From contig CAJNYU010000011.1 in assembly GCA_905331475.1 (NCBI GenBank), positions 357,924-421,923 on the forward strand: a DNA stretch of 64,000 nucleotides, in the 5' to 3' direction. Below are positions 24,098 to 35,079 of this stretch, in pieces (positions within the stretch are counted from its first letter, which is position 1; each line of letters opens with the position of its first letter). The notes below the pieces were generated by a model that worked only from the letters and a program-made list of their open reading frames with translations, was not told where the DNA came from and did not search any database. Made by a program: the position numbers and the translations under genes. The stretch is from Rotaria socialis. Its lineage: Eukaryota; Rotifera; Eurotatoria; Philodinida; Philodinidae.

Positions 24098-24964
24098 ATG
24101 GCCTTCTCACAAACTCTCAGTGGTTGGAATCCCCGTTTAATTGAGAACACCTGTGATGAACCTGAAGCCAGTTTACAACCTCTGGAAGACTATCAAGAAT
24201 CAATTCTCGTTTCTCTCGAAGTAGCTTGTGAACCCATTCAATCGCTATTTCGTAATTTACCACGCGACGTTTGGATTGCTAAGAATGCATCCAAGAATCC
24301 TGCCAATGGCCTTACTTCTGATGAATCAGCCGCTATTCATCTTTATACCATGGAGATCAAGACTCGAAGTCTGTATTCGATTCTGAATGAAAAGTTACGT
24401 GACAGAGATCGTCGTAAACTTACGCCATGGTTTCTTTATCTTAAGCTGTTCATTACCGCTCTTTTCAAAATACAGCCATGTTCAACTAAGGTCATCTGGC
24501 GTGGTGTCAAGGCTGATCTTCATTCCAAATATCATCGTGGTGAATGTTACACATGGTGGGCATTTTCTTCGTGTACATTATTACTTGAAGTGCTGGAAGA
24601 AGATATGTATTTGGGTAAAACGGGGCCAAGAACTTTGTTCAATATTGAGTGTAAAAACGGAAAATCCATTAAGCCTCATTCATATTTCAATCAGGAAGAT
24701 GAAATTTTGCTCCTACCTGGATTTTATTTCGAAGTTGTCAGCAAAGTCCGAGCAGCCAACGATTTATACATCATACAACTACGTGAGCTTTCCCCGCCAT
24801 ATGTTCTTCTTGAACCACCATTTTCCAACAATCCATGTGTTGTAAGTATCTTACTGCTTAAAAATCCCACAACGCTCCTACATATGCGTAGGTTCCAAAT
24901 CAAGCGATCACGCAGCAAGGTAAAAGTTCATCAGAAAATAATGAAGCCCTCATTTTTTGGTTAA
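24098..24964 (+). CDS. Mono-ADP-ribosyltransferase (R-S-E type ART domain)
   Basis: Enzymes of this family transfer ADP-ribose from NAD+ to a protein residue, usually arginine. The three catalytic elements appear in order: an Arg in the strand VIWRGVKADL, a Ser-rich strand in TWWAFSSCT, and the ExE turn in NQEDEILLLPG. The first ATG is at 24098, giving a 288-residue single ORF. The conserved core ends about residue 250. A strong donor (GTAAGT at 24842) could splice to 24891 after TGCGTAG and replace the last 40 basic residues with a different tail, so the C-terminus is uncertain. No signal peptide is obvious, so action may be intracellular. A second ART gene lies 1.2 kb downstream on the other strand. 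ART-domain proteins are expanded in bdelloid rotifers (established); substrate and role are unknown. Confidence 0.82.
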   Translation: MAFSQTLSGWNPRLIENTCDEPEASLQPLEDYQESILVSLEVACEPIQSLFRNLPRDVWIAKNASKNPANGLTSDESAAIHLYTMEIKTRSLYSILNEKLRDRDRRKLTPWFLYLKLFITALFKIQPCSTKVIWRGVKADLHSKYHRGECYTWWAFSSCTLLLEVLEEDMYLGKTGPRTLFNIECKNGKSIKPHSYFNQEDEILLLPGFYFEVVSKVRAANDLYIIQLRELSPPYVLLEPPFSNNPCVVSILLLKNPTTLLHMRRFQIKRSRSKVKVHQKIMKPSFFG

Positions 24965-26199
24965 GAATGGCAGAATTAGGTAATCCCAGTCACTTGTACG
25001 ATGACACAAGCTATAACATTTTCATTCTCTTTATATTATGTTTTATTCTGCAACATTACAGAAAGCACAGCTGGCAGAATGATAATTATGCCTGTAGAAT
25101 TCACTAGTTAAGCGTATAAATGCGAATAGCATTATTCTTTCAAAGGTGTCTTTATTGGAGCTCTCTAGATTTACGACAGTCTCCTACATTGTTTTGGAAA
25201 ATTAGTTAGATTTACCGCAATATCTATTGCAGCGAACGTACTGAAAGAATTATTCCGATAGAAACTTCCATAAACATGAATTTTATAAACATACCAATTT
25301 CAATAGGCCAGCTACTGACGAGATCAATTTTAGTGAAGTTTCCTAAAACTAACTTACGTCAGTGGTTTTTATTCGCGCAATTTTTCGTTCAATATGTTTT
25401 CCCGCATAAATTTGATGCAAAACGTAGAAATGCGTTGAGATATATCACTGTTCTGATCGAAGTTTTTGCTAGAATACAATTAGATCAAAGAGTTAAGTGA
25501 TTTATTTTTTGATTCTTCTTAAATTTGTGCTTTTCGAGATTCATCAAGTTGAAAGTTAGATCAGAAATACTTTCATCGCTGAGGTGAGCCGTAATTTTTT
25601 CAAATTTCAATTAATTAAATCAATTAGTTAAGTCGTTTAATAAAATGCTTATAAGATTACGCTAAAGCTACCTACTAGCGATGTGACTCACGATAAAGCC
25701 ATGCTCAATTAAAGTTGTTGGGTTAACATCAGTCAATGCTCGTTGGTTCGCAGATACTGGTACCCAGTGTTTCACTTCAGTACTAAGTAACTGTAGATTT
25801 TGAGCTCTATGGGCTTAAATATGGACGAGGGCCTAGTACAACAGTGTGATCCCCTGTTTCTGCAATGTTCCTTCTCGTCTTGTTGATTAATTTCAAAAGA
25901 ATAAAAATTTTCGAAATAAAAAGAAATGCGTATCAATTTATCAATGTTGGATAAGTTAAGTACCACTCAGTTCAGTTACTATACGTTTATTAATGCTGGT
26001 ATACTCCCTGTCATCTGTTGACATAAAAAACACTAAGTTGCTTCTATAACTCTTTCATGGCGCTTACTGATTGTTTAATATTATGCAACTTAGTTCCTAA
26101 AAACTATCATAAATGTTACAGTCAATGCTAGCACAAAAAAATACCCAAATCTTATATTCTTGCTCAGAATGAATTGTATAGATGTATGATTGAATGAAG
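24965..26199. other. Intergenic between two convergent ART genes
   Basis: AT-rich; only short ORFs without family features. Nothing else recognised. Confidence 0.4.
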
Positions 26200-28362
26200 T
26201 TAGTTTTGTTCAGTAACTCTACGAATATTCATTTCAGCTAACTTTCGACTTCGATGGTCAACGGGAAGTAACTTCTCATACATAGCCAATGAACGTTGAT
26301 AATAATCAAGCGCTTTCATTCGGTTAGTTTGATTTTCATAACAGGCTCCAATATTATTCAAATTTCTGGCCACTTCAATATTATCACACTTATAAAATTC
26401 CGCGTAAAATGTCAATGCTTGTTCATGATAATCGATAGCTTGATCGTAATTTCTCTTCTGACAGAAAATAGCAGCAATATAATTGAGATTTTCAGCCTTC
26501 TTTTTATGGCCAGAAGGATAGAGATTCTCGTAAATTTTCAATGATTGTTGGTAATAATCGAGAGCTTCGTCGTATTTAACTTGCCGATAAAGAATACCAC
26601 CAATACGTGTGAGAGTCTTCGCAATATCATTGTGATCAAATGTATAGAATTCCTGGTACATTTTTAATGCTCTTTGATAATAATTTAGAGCTTCATCGTT
26701 TCTTTGTTTTTCGTCAAGCACAAGACCAATATTTCCAAGATTTGCGGCAATATCTATGAGACAAGATGCATCGAATTTCTCTCGAATCTCCAGTGCCCGT
26801 TGATAATATTTGAGAGCTTCATCGAGGTCTTTCCGTTCGTGAAGAATATCGCCAATCTTACTGAGAGGATCACTACAGTCTAATATTCGTGGTGGATCAC
26901 TTTTTTTCATTAGATTGTATGCAAGTTCATAATATTGTCGAGCTTTGTCCAATTCACCTTTGCCTTGATACGCTCGGCCAATATAAAATTCAAGCCAAGC
27001 ACGATCTTCATCTTGAGAATCCTTCAATAACTGTTCGAAATATCTTAATGAGTTATTATATTTCCCTAAATTCAATAACAATCTTCCAAATAAAATCGAA
27101 ACACTGAGTTTTTCTGCTTGCTTTTGTACCATTTCAAGATAATGTTTCGTAATCTTTTGTCCTTCATTTGAAAGTTTCATTTTAATGATTTGTAACGAAT
27201 CGTGTTCTGTAATGGATTCAATAAGAAAGCAAGCATTCAGATCAAATAAGACTTCCGCTTCTTTTGGGAATTCACTATATTCAGCAATATCAGCAAATAC
27301 AATACTTTTATCGATTTCTTTAACATCGCATTGAATATGAAAAAGAACACATACGATATTCAATCTATTAGTTGGTTCCGTTGCAAAATTTATTGCCACT
27401 GGTTTTTTTCTACTAGTGGATAAATATCCATTTGTTGATATGAGTTTTCCTTGATTTTCTTTTAGTCTTTCAAATTCTACTTTGTCTAATTTCATACCAC
27501 GATAAACATGTAGGATATTTTCTTCTGATGATAAAATCTTTTCATGTTCTTGTCGAAGACTTTCAAAAAGATCACCAATATAAAATCGAAATACATAAAG
27601 AAAGCCAATGTCTTCTGTTCTCAATGCTTTATTAATTAATTTATAAACAAAGCACTGTTTTGTATACCAAAATATGGCATCTTTTGGTTGATATTCTTTT
27701 TCGAATTCTTCAATAAATTGGGTTTCTTTTTCATTTCTTCGATAATAATATTTACATATGTGAACCATTTCTTCTTTTGCTCGTTGGTTCCGTGGCATAC
27801 GTGTGACAGCGTAGTGAAAAAGTTGAAACCAAAGAAATTCTGATGATTCTTTTGATAAATCTTTTGTTGATTTTTCACGTCGATCAAAAAACGAAAATGC
27901 TTGAATTTGTCTATTGACAAAATTAACTTGTTCTTTGATTGATTGCCATAAATCGTCAATTTGAGCATAGATTCCAGTGATTTTTGAACATTTGCTTAAT
28001 AATTGTTCGTATTGATCTGTTTTTCTACCAAAAATAAAAACAGAATCAATTTGAGGAAGTGATGAAATTTGAGCTAAAATTTCTGTCGTTTTCGCTTCTG
28101 ATGTAATTAAAAAGATTTTTTCTTTTTCGACCGACTTAATATATTTAACGCATTCATCAAGATCAGTGATGAAAATGACAAAATCATTGATGGAACGAAT
28201 TCGTTCTTCCACTGTTTCAGTATCTTCATCGGATCCAATGCGTAGATCAAACCAAATGATTGTTATATTTTCTTTATTTTTCTTATCATTTGATCCAATT
28301 AATAATTGATTTGGTGATAACTCTTCCGGCGCTAGATTTTCCTTCACAAATGCTTGCGCCAT
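26200..28362 (-). CDS. ADP-ribosyltransferase fused to a TPR array
   Basis: Single-exon ORF of 720 residues. Residues 1-170 form an alpha/beta domain (IIWFDLRIG near residue 35, then IVLIxS-like FLITSEA) that commonly precedes ART modules in rotifer proteins. The ART domain (about 180-400) carries the catalytic Arg in VYRGMKL (about 287), the STS strand in LISTNGYLSTSRKK, and the ExE motif in FPKEAEVLFD (about 369). From about 415 to 710 there are seven TPR-like units of about 42 residues, each with the DEALxYYQRALxIYE pattern and kinesin-light-chain-like spacing. TPRs usually bind a partner peptide, so the array probably selects the protein to be modified. All catalytic positions are intact. 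The start codon is the first Met and the ORF has no interruption. Confidence 0.88.
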   Translation of the reverse strand: MAQAFVKENLAPEELSPNQLLIGSNDKKNKENITIIWFDLRIGSDEDTETVEERIRSINDFVIFITDLDECVKYIKSVEKEKIFLITSEAKTTEILAQISSLPQIDSVFIFGRKTDQYEQLLSKCSKITGIYAQIDDLWQSIKEQVNFVNRQIQAFSFFDRREKSTKDLSKESSEFLWFQLFHYAVTRMPRNQRAKEEMVHICKYYYRRNEKETQFIEEFEKEYQPKDAIFWYTKQCFVYKLINKALRTEDIGFLYVFRFYIGDLFESLRQEHEKILSSEENILHVYRGMKLDKVEFERLKENQGKLISTNGYLSTSRKKPVAINFATEPTNRLNIVCVLFHIQCDVKEIDKSIVFADIAEYSEFPKEAEVLFDLNACFLIESITEHDSLQIIKMKLSNEGQKITKHYLEMVQKQAEKLSVSILFGRLLLNLGKYNNSLRYFEQLLKDSQDEDRAWLEFYIGRAYQGKGELDKARQYYELAYNLMKKSDPPRILDCSDPLSKIGDILHERKDLDEALKYYQRALEIREKFDASCLIDIAANLGNIGLVLDEKQRNDEALNYYQRALKMYQEFYTFDHNDIAKTLTRIGGILYRQVKYDEALDYYQQSLKIYENLYPSGHKKKAENLNYIAAIFCQKRNYDQAIDYHEQALTFYAEFYKCDNIEVARNLNNIGACYENQTNRMKALDYYQRSLAMYEKLLPVDHRSRKLAEMNIRRVTEQN

Positions 28363-29599
28363 AACTAAATTAATATAAAATATTCAATATCACTGCAGAT
28401 TTAAAAGCAGAATAGAGTTTATACAGAATATATCGTTCAATAAAAACGATATATAAATTATGTAGTTTCTTTTTACAACAATACTCATATGTTACAGTTT
28501 TTTTTAACCAAAATATAAGCGAGGAAATTATGTGTAACATAAAATTTAGTGTCTGTCACAGTTATAAATTTTAAGCGTGCTGGAATAATGTAGAAAGCAA
28601 AAATGTCGAAGAAAATGACATGTCCAGTAAATGGTGACTGTAATCACGTGTAGTTTATTATTGTTTTTCTGAAAACTCTGCACTAGTAGAATTTTAACCA
28701 GTAGCATGGTGATAATTAATACTTGACATAAATTAAATAAAAGAGTTGAGGGTAAGAACTATTATATAGCAGAAATTCTGTTGTTATGACTGAAGCTGCA
28801 GCATTTTTAACTGATGTAACCCAAGCAAAATGGTATCTATCAAAATGAGCGAAACAAAAAGTGCCGAAAAAAATTATTTTAATATTTCTAGACTGCTAAT
28901 ATGAAGATTTTTTATTTTCTGATAACATTTGAAGCTCACCAAAAAATGAAATGAATGAAGCATACTTAGTTATAAAATTAGTAAAAAGAAAATATTTGTT
29001 TCGTTTGACTGTGATGAATGAGAAGCCATCTAATAATTGAGCAGCATCTATTTCAAAAAAACTTTCTGTATATTCGTATATGTGTATACATATTGATTTC
29101 ATTTCTTTCGCAAATCCAATATTTTTTTTTAGTACTTTCATTTTTTACTCGATGTACAAAATCGTTTAAAACTAGCTGAGGATTAAGTTTATTAGTGATG
29201 GTAAAATACATGCTGCTGGTATTAGATGCCTTCAAAAATGATACTAAATTAACAACAAGTGATATGTAATAAAAACACGAAAACAAGATATGGCGTATGT
29301 TTAGTTTATTTATATATATTTTTTTCTTTCTTCGTGCTCATTGCTTCAGCTAGTTTCTACGATGATACTATTGACGAAAAGTGCTAGCCAGTGAAAATAG
29401 ATAACACAAGAAAACGAAGCAATGAAATATCACTTACTGAATTAGAAAAATTGCTTTTTAAATTTAATGGAAAAATGCTCTTCGCTATTTTCATGTGATC
29501 GACATTTTATTTTTTGCTCTTTTTTATTCACTCTTTTTTTTATGCCATTCAGCGAAATTTCCAATTATTGTATTTATAAATTCAAATAAAGGAGAGCCT
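28363..29599. other. Intergenic
   Basis: AT-rich, no gene recognised; includes the likely promoter of the TPR-ART gene. Confidence 0.4.
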
Positions 29600-31122
29600 T
29601 GAGCCAAGGTCTTTGACATCGATGTGAAGCCACCATGGCGACCAATAGAAATGCAGATAAAAACAACCAATCATCGATGCCCCATGCTTTATCATTCCCT
29701 ATCCATAGTTTAGCCTCATCGATCCAATTCGACAACATAATGAAAAATGCCTCAAAAACGATTGTTCCAGCGCACCGAACGAACCAATTCGATTAGCAAT
29801 CGCCCAGATGCAGCCGAGCCACCCAGAAAAAGCATCGTTCACCACCGGGAAACGAATGATCCGCCAGAAAACACCTTAAACTACAAAATCTAGCTATAAC
29901 AAGTGGCATGACATCCACCTGACCCTCACCCTTCGCTTTCCAGGAGCTCAATTTAGTATCAATCAATGCAGCTTCATCAGGGCTATCGACTGCACAGCTT
30001 CCGCGCTCTCGGGAAACGAAGCGACAGGGAGAAAATGCCCAAAAACTATTAAATGTTGCTGTCTCCACAGATGCAATACCCTCGGACAGTCTCCCCTTCG
30101 TTTTCCGGGAGCTGAATTGCACATCGATGGATGCATCTCAACCAGGGCTATCCATTGCACTCCTTGTTCTCTCCCGGAAAACGAAAGGAAAGAGGAAAAG
30201 TGCCCAAAAACTGCACCATCTTGCTATTTCCTGAGATCCAACACCCACTGACCGTCTCCCTTTGCTTTCCGGCGATCGAATTACACATCAATCGATGCCT
30301 CTCAACCAGGGCTATCCATTGCACTTCTTGTTATCTCCCGGAAAATGAAGCGACATGGAGAAAACGCCATAAAACTGGAAAATCGTGCTGATCCGCCCGA
30401 TAAAACAGTATCTGCGAGTCGCCTATCGTTTCCGGGAGAGAATAAACGGTGGCAGTGGGTAGCCCTAGTCGAGACACATCTCTCGATGACTAATTGGGCT
30501 CCCGGCAAACGAAGGGAGACTGTCATAGGGGGTTGGATATCAGGAGACAGCAAGATTTAATAGTTTTTGGGCATTTTCTCCCTGTCGCTTCGTTGTCCGG
30601 GAGAGAACAAGGAATGAAGTTGTTAGTCCCGGTTGGGGGGTATCGATCGATGTGTAATTCAGCCACCGGAAGACGAAGGGAGACTGTCAGAGAGTGTTGA
30701 ATCTCTGGAGACAGCAAGATCTTGCAGTTTTTGGGCACTTTTTCTCCTTCCTTTCATTTTCCGGGTAGAATTACCAGCGCACTCGATAGTGTTGGTCAAG
30801 GTGCATCGATGGATACTAAATCGAGCCGCCGGAAAACGAAGGGTGAGGGTCGGGGGTAGTTATACCACTTGCCGTAGCAAGACTTTGAAGTTTGCAAGTG
30901 TTTTTTCCCTCTTCCTTCGTAGACTGGGAGAGAACTAACACTGTACTGGATTTGTCTTTTGTCTTTCGTTGGAAATGCACGCATGTAGATTATTGCGCAC
31001 CATCAAGCGGCGCTCACTATCGTAAAATTTGATTCGTTGGTTTTGGCGGACCAATGAAATTGCTATCACGATCGTGCTGGCAGGTCGTGCTGTGGTGGCT
31101 TCACACCGATGTCTTTGGCTCA
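29600..31122. repeat. Large GC-rich palindrome of inverted 165-bp units (fold-back element)
   Basis: The outer ends are inverted copies: TGAGCCAA then GACATCGATGTGAAGCCACC at the left, and the complement ending in TTGGCTCA at the right. Inside, a unit of about 165 bp occurs three times in one orientation (unit landmarks near 29938, 30101 and 30269) and three times in the opposite orientation (near 30465, 30630 and 30795), with the symmetry centre near 30400. Each unit carries TTTCCGGGAG/CTCCCGG, a CATCGATGGATG-like segment and AGGGCTATCCATTGCA. GC content is well above the surroundings. No target duplication or ORF with a known domain is found. It could be a fold-back transposon or an inverted satellite block. 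Confidence 0.75.
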
Positions 31123-32395
31123 GAGTAGAAGAATATTTTCAAAGCGAATAAAACAACAAATACTACTAGTCATTGTATATGTACACTTAATGGATGTTTA
31201 GCTAAAGTTTATAAAGTTCTATTAATGCTATGGAATACTTAGATGGTTTATCATTGACAGTTGCTAAGCAAAAGATTATATATTATCAATTTTCTTCATT
31301 ATCTGTACTTAATCACAGTTAGAATGTTAAAACTAACTAATATAAGAAAACTTGTTTTTTACTACAGATAACTCGTAGACATTGGCCAACTATTTTTAAT
31401 GTCAAAATTATGTTTTCGATATTTTTCCTTTCGACATTATTACAGGCAACCAAATTTTACTGAAGTGTATATTAGTCAAACTTTAATCTATGCCTTTATA
31501 CCTTCCTGTGAGACTCCCAATAAGACTTTACCCTTCGTGTAACAACATAGGCAGGATTGGCAACTCTTCCGCTTTTTCAATTTTTTCCGCTATTTTTCCG
31601 CTGTTCCGCTTTTTTCCGCTTTTTCGTATAAAACTTGTTGCATATCAAACCTACGTACAGAATAATATTTGATATTATTGAATCAATTCTTATTGTTCAC
31701 AAATACCGTGAGCCATCATTCTTTTATGTTTTGAAACTTTGATGAAATAAAAAGAAATCCAATAAATATGAAAAAAAATGCCTAATATTCTGAGACGCAC
31801 CACAAATCCGCAACAATATATGCTTCCGCTTTTTTCCCCGTTTTTCTGTTTTTCTTTCCGCTATTTTCCGCTTTTTGGGCTTCATCATGTGGCAACCCTG
31901 GTAAGACTATATCAAAGTTCGTATGAAAATTCTATTCAAATAAATATTTTGCTACTGAGATTTATTTGTCATACTTCAAGTAGTGCTTAATACAATAGAT
32001 TTCACTTGGTAGTTTTACCATTTAGAATTTTCTGTTTATGTAGGACTTTATTGTTGAAGGGAAAAATAATTTTAAAGTCTATTAAATCTGATTATAAAAC
32101 TTTATGATGTGTTAAACATGTATATATGTTCTCTGCGGGGTCAAATCTACTTTTAAATCTGATTAAAGTATTCATAAAAAAGTCTATAACCGAAAATGTC
32201 CATAAAAACAAAACTTTCTAATGCAACATTTTTTATTTGATCAAATGAAGAATCAAAGGAATGTGAGTGCAGAATTTTGATCTTCCATTGAAGACAGTTC
32301 ACTTTGAAATCTTGCCTCAGATAGAGATACAATATTCACTAGAGTCAAAATGAAATAATTCAAAAAATTATTTAATGACTTGGACGGATAAAAAT
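31123..32395. other. Intergenic with a possible small MITE at 31552-31900
   Basis: No gene. From 31552 to 31900 there are partly matching inverted ends (CAGGATTGGCAAC and complement of CAGGGTTGCCACA) and many TTTTTCCGC repeats, which resembles a hAT MITE, but no target duplication is seen. Confidence 0.4.
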
Positions 32396-35079
32396 TTAGT
32401 TATTGATAGTAAAGTTTTTGGATTGTCCATTGTACTGTCGACGGCCAGCAGCATTCTTTTTAACACCTACATGACGTAATCGATAAAGATCTTGGCCAGT
32501 TTGTTGGGTGACAGGAATATCCCATTCAACTGTTATAATACTATCATCTATAATTTCTCGTCTCCATAGAAATCGAGTTTCTATATCGCCATCCGTTAAT
32601 ATTGGTACCCATGTCTGATTAATGAATCGATCAACATATAAATATGATTTTTCTGTAAAAAGATCATTTCGCGGATTAGCACCCCACCACGAACAGCGAA
32701 CTGTATCACCAGGTTTATACGATGGGTCAACATCAGTGAAAATATCACCAAAATTCTTGTCAATCGGTAGACCTATTGAAAGAAAACTAATCATATTCGA
32801 TATTTTTTCTGATAGAACAATATTTGTCTTCTAACTAAATATTCTAATAGTATAGCATACCATCTGGAATTGGTGGTAAAACAAATGAGAAAGTTTTTCC
32901 TCTCATATCAAACGGTTGTGGACCACTTGGTACAGATTCATTTCGAGCTAGTTTCATCGATAAATCATAGAATGTTTGTTGATAAGCGGCCAATGTATGT
33001 GGACCATATAACGTTGATGCTCCTTCGTATCTCTGTTGTTGATATTCTTCATAAGTAGTAATGTAATGAGAATAACTATTTGAAAGACCAGCTATTACTA
33101 TATGACTATCCGGCGTCCATGTTCCCTGCAACAACAATAAGAAAATAATTTACTTGGTAGAATTTTACTTGCATAGGAAAATGTAATCTCTTTTCTAGAA
33201 GAATTCTATCTAGGAAAAGAAGAGCTAAATAGTACTCGACCCTTTTCCAGAAGCCTATGTCAAAATATAAACTTATTAAAATATATTTTGAATAACCTTT
33301 TTTTCTGTAAGAAACACCAATATAAATTCTGATTAGAACAAAAAAAAACATTTTGTGACTTACGGCATCTTGCAAAGCTTGCTGAATAGTTATCTTTAAT
33401 CTTCTTCCACTCATAGTACTGAATTCACCTGGAACTCCAACCATAAATAATTGACCGATCTGAAAAATTTGATGTGGCAAAACAAAAGGAACCCATTCGA
33501 TTGGTTTAATAAGACCAACATCGAGTAGAATAGGTTTAGGTGCTTGACATTGGATTTGTTGTTGAGTTGGTTTCGCTAAGAATGCTGCAACAAATTGCCA
33601 AAAAGGATTTGTTGAATTCGTTGATTGTGTAAAATCAAAATCTCCGGGTCCATCCGTTGTGCCAGCAGCAAACGAATAACCCAATGCAGCTTGACATGTT
33701 GTTTCATTATGTCCTGTTGATGTAAAACGACTGCTTACATTAATTGTCTAGAGAGGGGAAAAATCAAAAGATGAAAGAAAATGTTTTCATAGTAAAATTA
33801 CACTAAAGGTTTTCTTATTTACCTGCATATCAACATAAGTATGTCGAAAATTGACAATACTATTGCCATTGAGAAATACTTGGGCATTATCATATAAATC
33901 TTTCGCTACATCATATTGCCTTTGTCCAATAATTACATTTGATTCATACATATTGTTTCCCGGTCCAAAAGCAATGCATTTTTCCGTTTTTCCATTACAT
34001 GTTGATGTATAAAATTCACATGGTAAACCAGTATCAATGCATTTTGGTCCCATTAGGTTAGGACTGACATCACCTTCATTACTTTGTCCAAAAGCGGCCA
34101 CAAATGACCCTTGACCTGCCAGTGTTCCAGGTGGATTTTTTAATTTTTCAAATAAATATGAAGCATAACCTTTGTTATCTCCAGCAACTAATAGATTTGT
34201 ATTGTTTAAACTAACTGCATGAACTGGATAAAAATTAATCATCCCAATTTCAGTTTTTCCATCGATTGATTCAAATCTTAAAACTGTCATCTCGTGATCT
34301 GTATTATCCTTATATTCGCCTCGATCAACATTATTCAAATAAGAAGCGGGAGAACGATTTATATTAGCATTATCAACTTGTCCAACATTTATTTTAATTC
34401 TTCCAAGTTGAAGATTTTTATGTGCAAGCATTATTGATTGAACGATACCATTAACGCATGCTTCCCAATTTTCTTTAACAAAACCAAATGTTGTTATATC
34501 AACAAGTGCCGTACCGCCTGTTCCACCAGGTGTTGAATGCGTATGTGTACCAGATATTAAAACATTTTTATCATTATATAAATTTGATCCAAGTGTTTTA
34601 TTTAAACGATCGACAACTTCGGTTTTAATTATTTGAAATGCCATACCATTGTCAGCTGATACATAAACAACACGATTTTCTTCTTTATTGACATCACCTA
34701 TAATAAATGCACGAGAACGCATTCGTTGTAATAAACCACGACCTCGTTGTTTTGGAACTGCATAACCCATGAAACCAACTAATTTGAATAAACAAATAAA
34801 ATTTAGTATTTTTTAAAATAAAACAATCATTTTATGATAAAATATATTATTTTCAAACAACATTACTAATTTAGTGTAAAAATAAATTTACTTTCTGCTA
34901 CTTGTCCCGTTATATCATAAATCCCAGCGCCAACCTGAAATATTATTCTGGTAGATATTTGAAAATTTCCTGAATGTTTTTCTTACTAAAAATTGTCCAG
35001 GATCATTTTGTTTTGCCTTAATCAAACTGATTAATGATAGAATCAAAACGATTGCTGATAAATGTAAACGAATTGTCAT
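32396..35079 (-). CDS. ASAH2: Neutral ceramidase
   Basis: Hydrolyses ceramide to sphingosine and fatty acid at neutral pH, at the cell surface or in secretion. Exons in transcript order: 35079-34987, 34934-34892, 34778-33823, 33747-33364, 33126-32862, 32772-32396. They join in phase into 705 residues, the usual family length. A hydrophobic signal peptide (SAIVLILSLISLIKA) comes first. Family landmarks follow: GAGIYDITG, MGYA, GTHTHSTPGG (zinc-ligand His region), NFYPVHAVSL, FGQSNEGDVSPNLMGP (the NxGDVSPN active-site motif), VPGEFSTMSGRRL, SNSYSHYITTYEEYQQQRYE and the C-terminal immunoglobulin-like domain ending in FTINN. No mucin-like linker is seen after the signal peptide. All introns are GT-AG and 44-237 bp. 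No disabling change is found. Confidence 0.95.

Noticed and set aside
24387-24845. 152-codon ORF in another frame of the ART gene
   Set aside because: Shadow of the ART coding sequence; no family features.
29793-30984. Many overlapping ORFs of 60-110 codons on both strands
   Set aside because: They arise from the GC-rich inverted 165-bp units, repeat the same peptide pieces in several frames, and lack domains.
31552-31900. hAT-like MITE with TTTTTCCGC repeats
   Set aside because: Only partial end similarity and no target duplication; mentioned as a possibility in the spacer entry but not annotated as an element.
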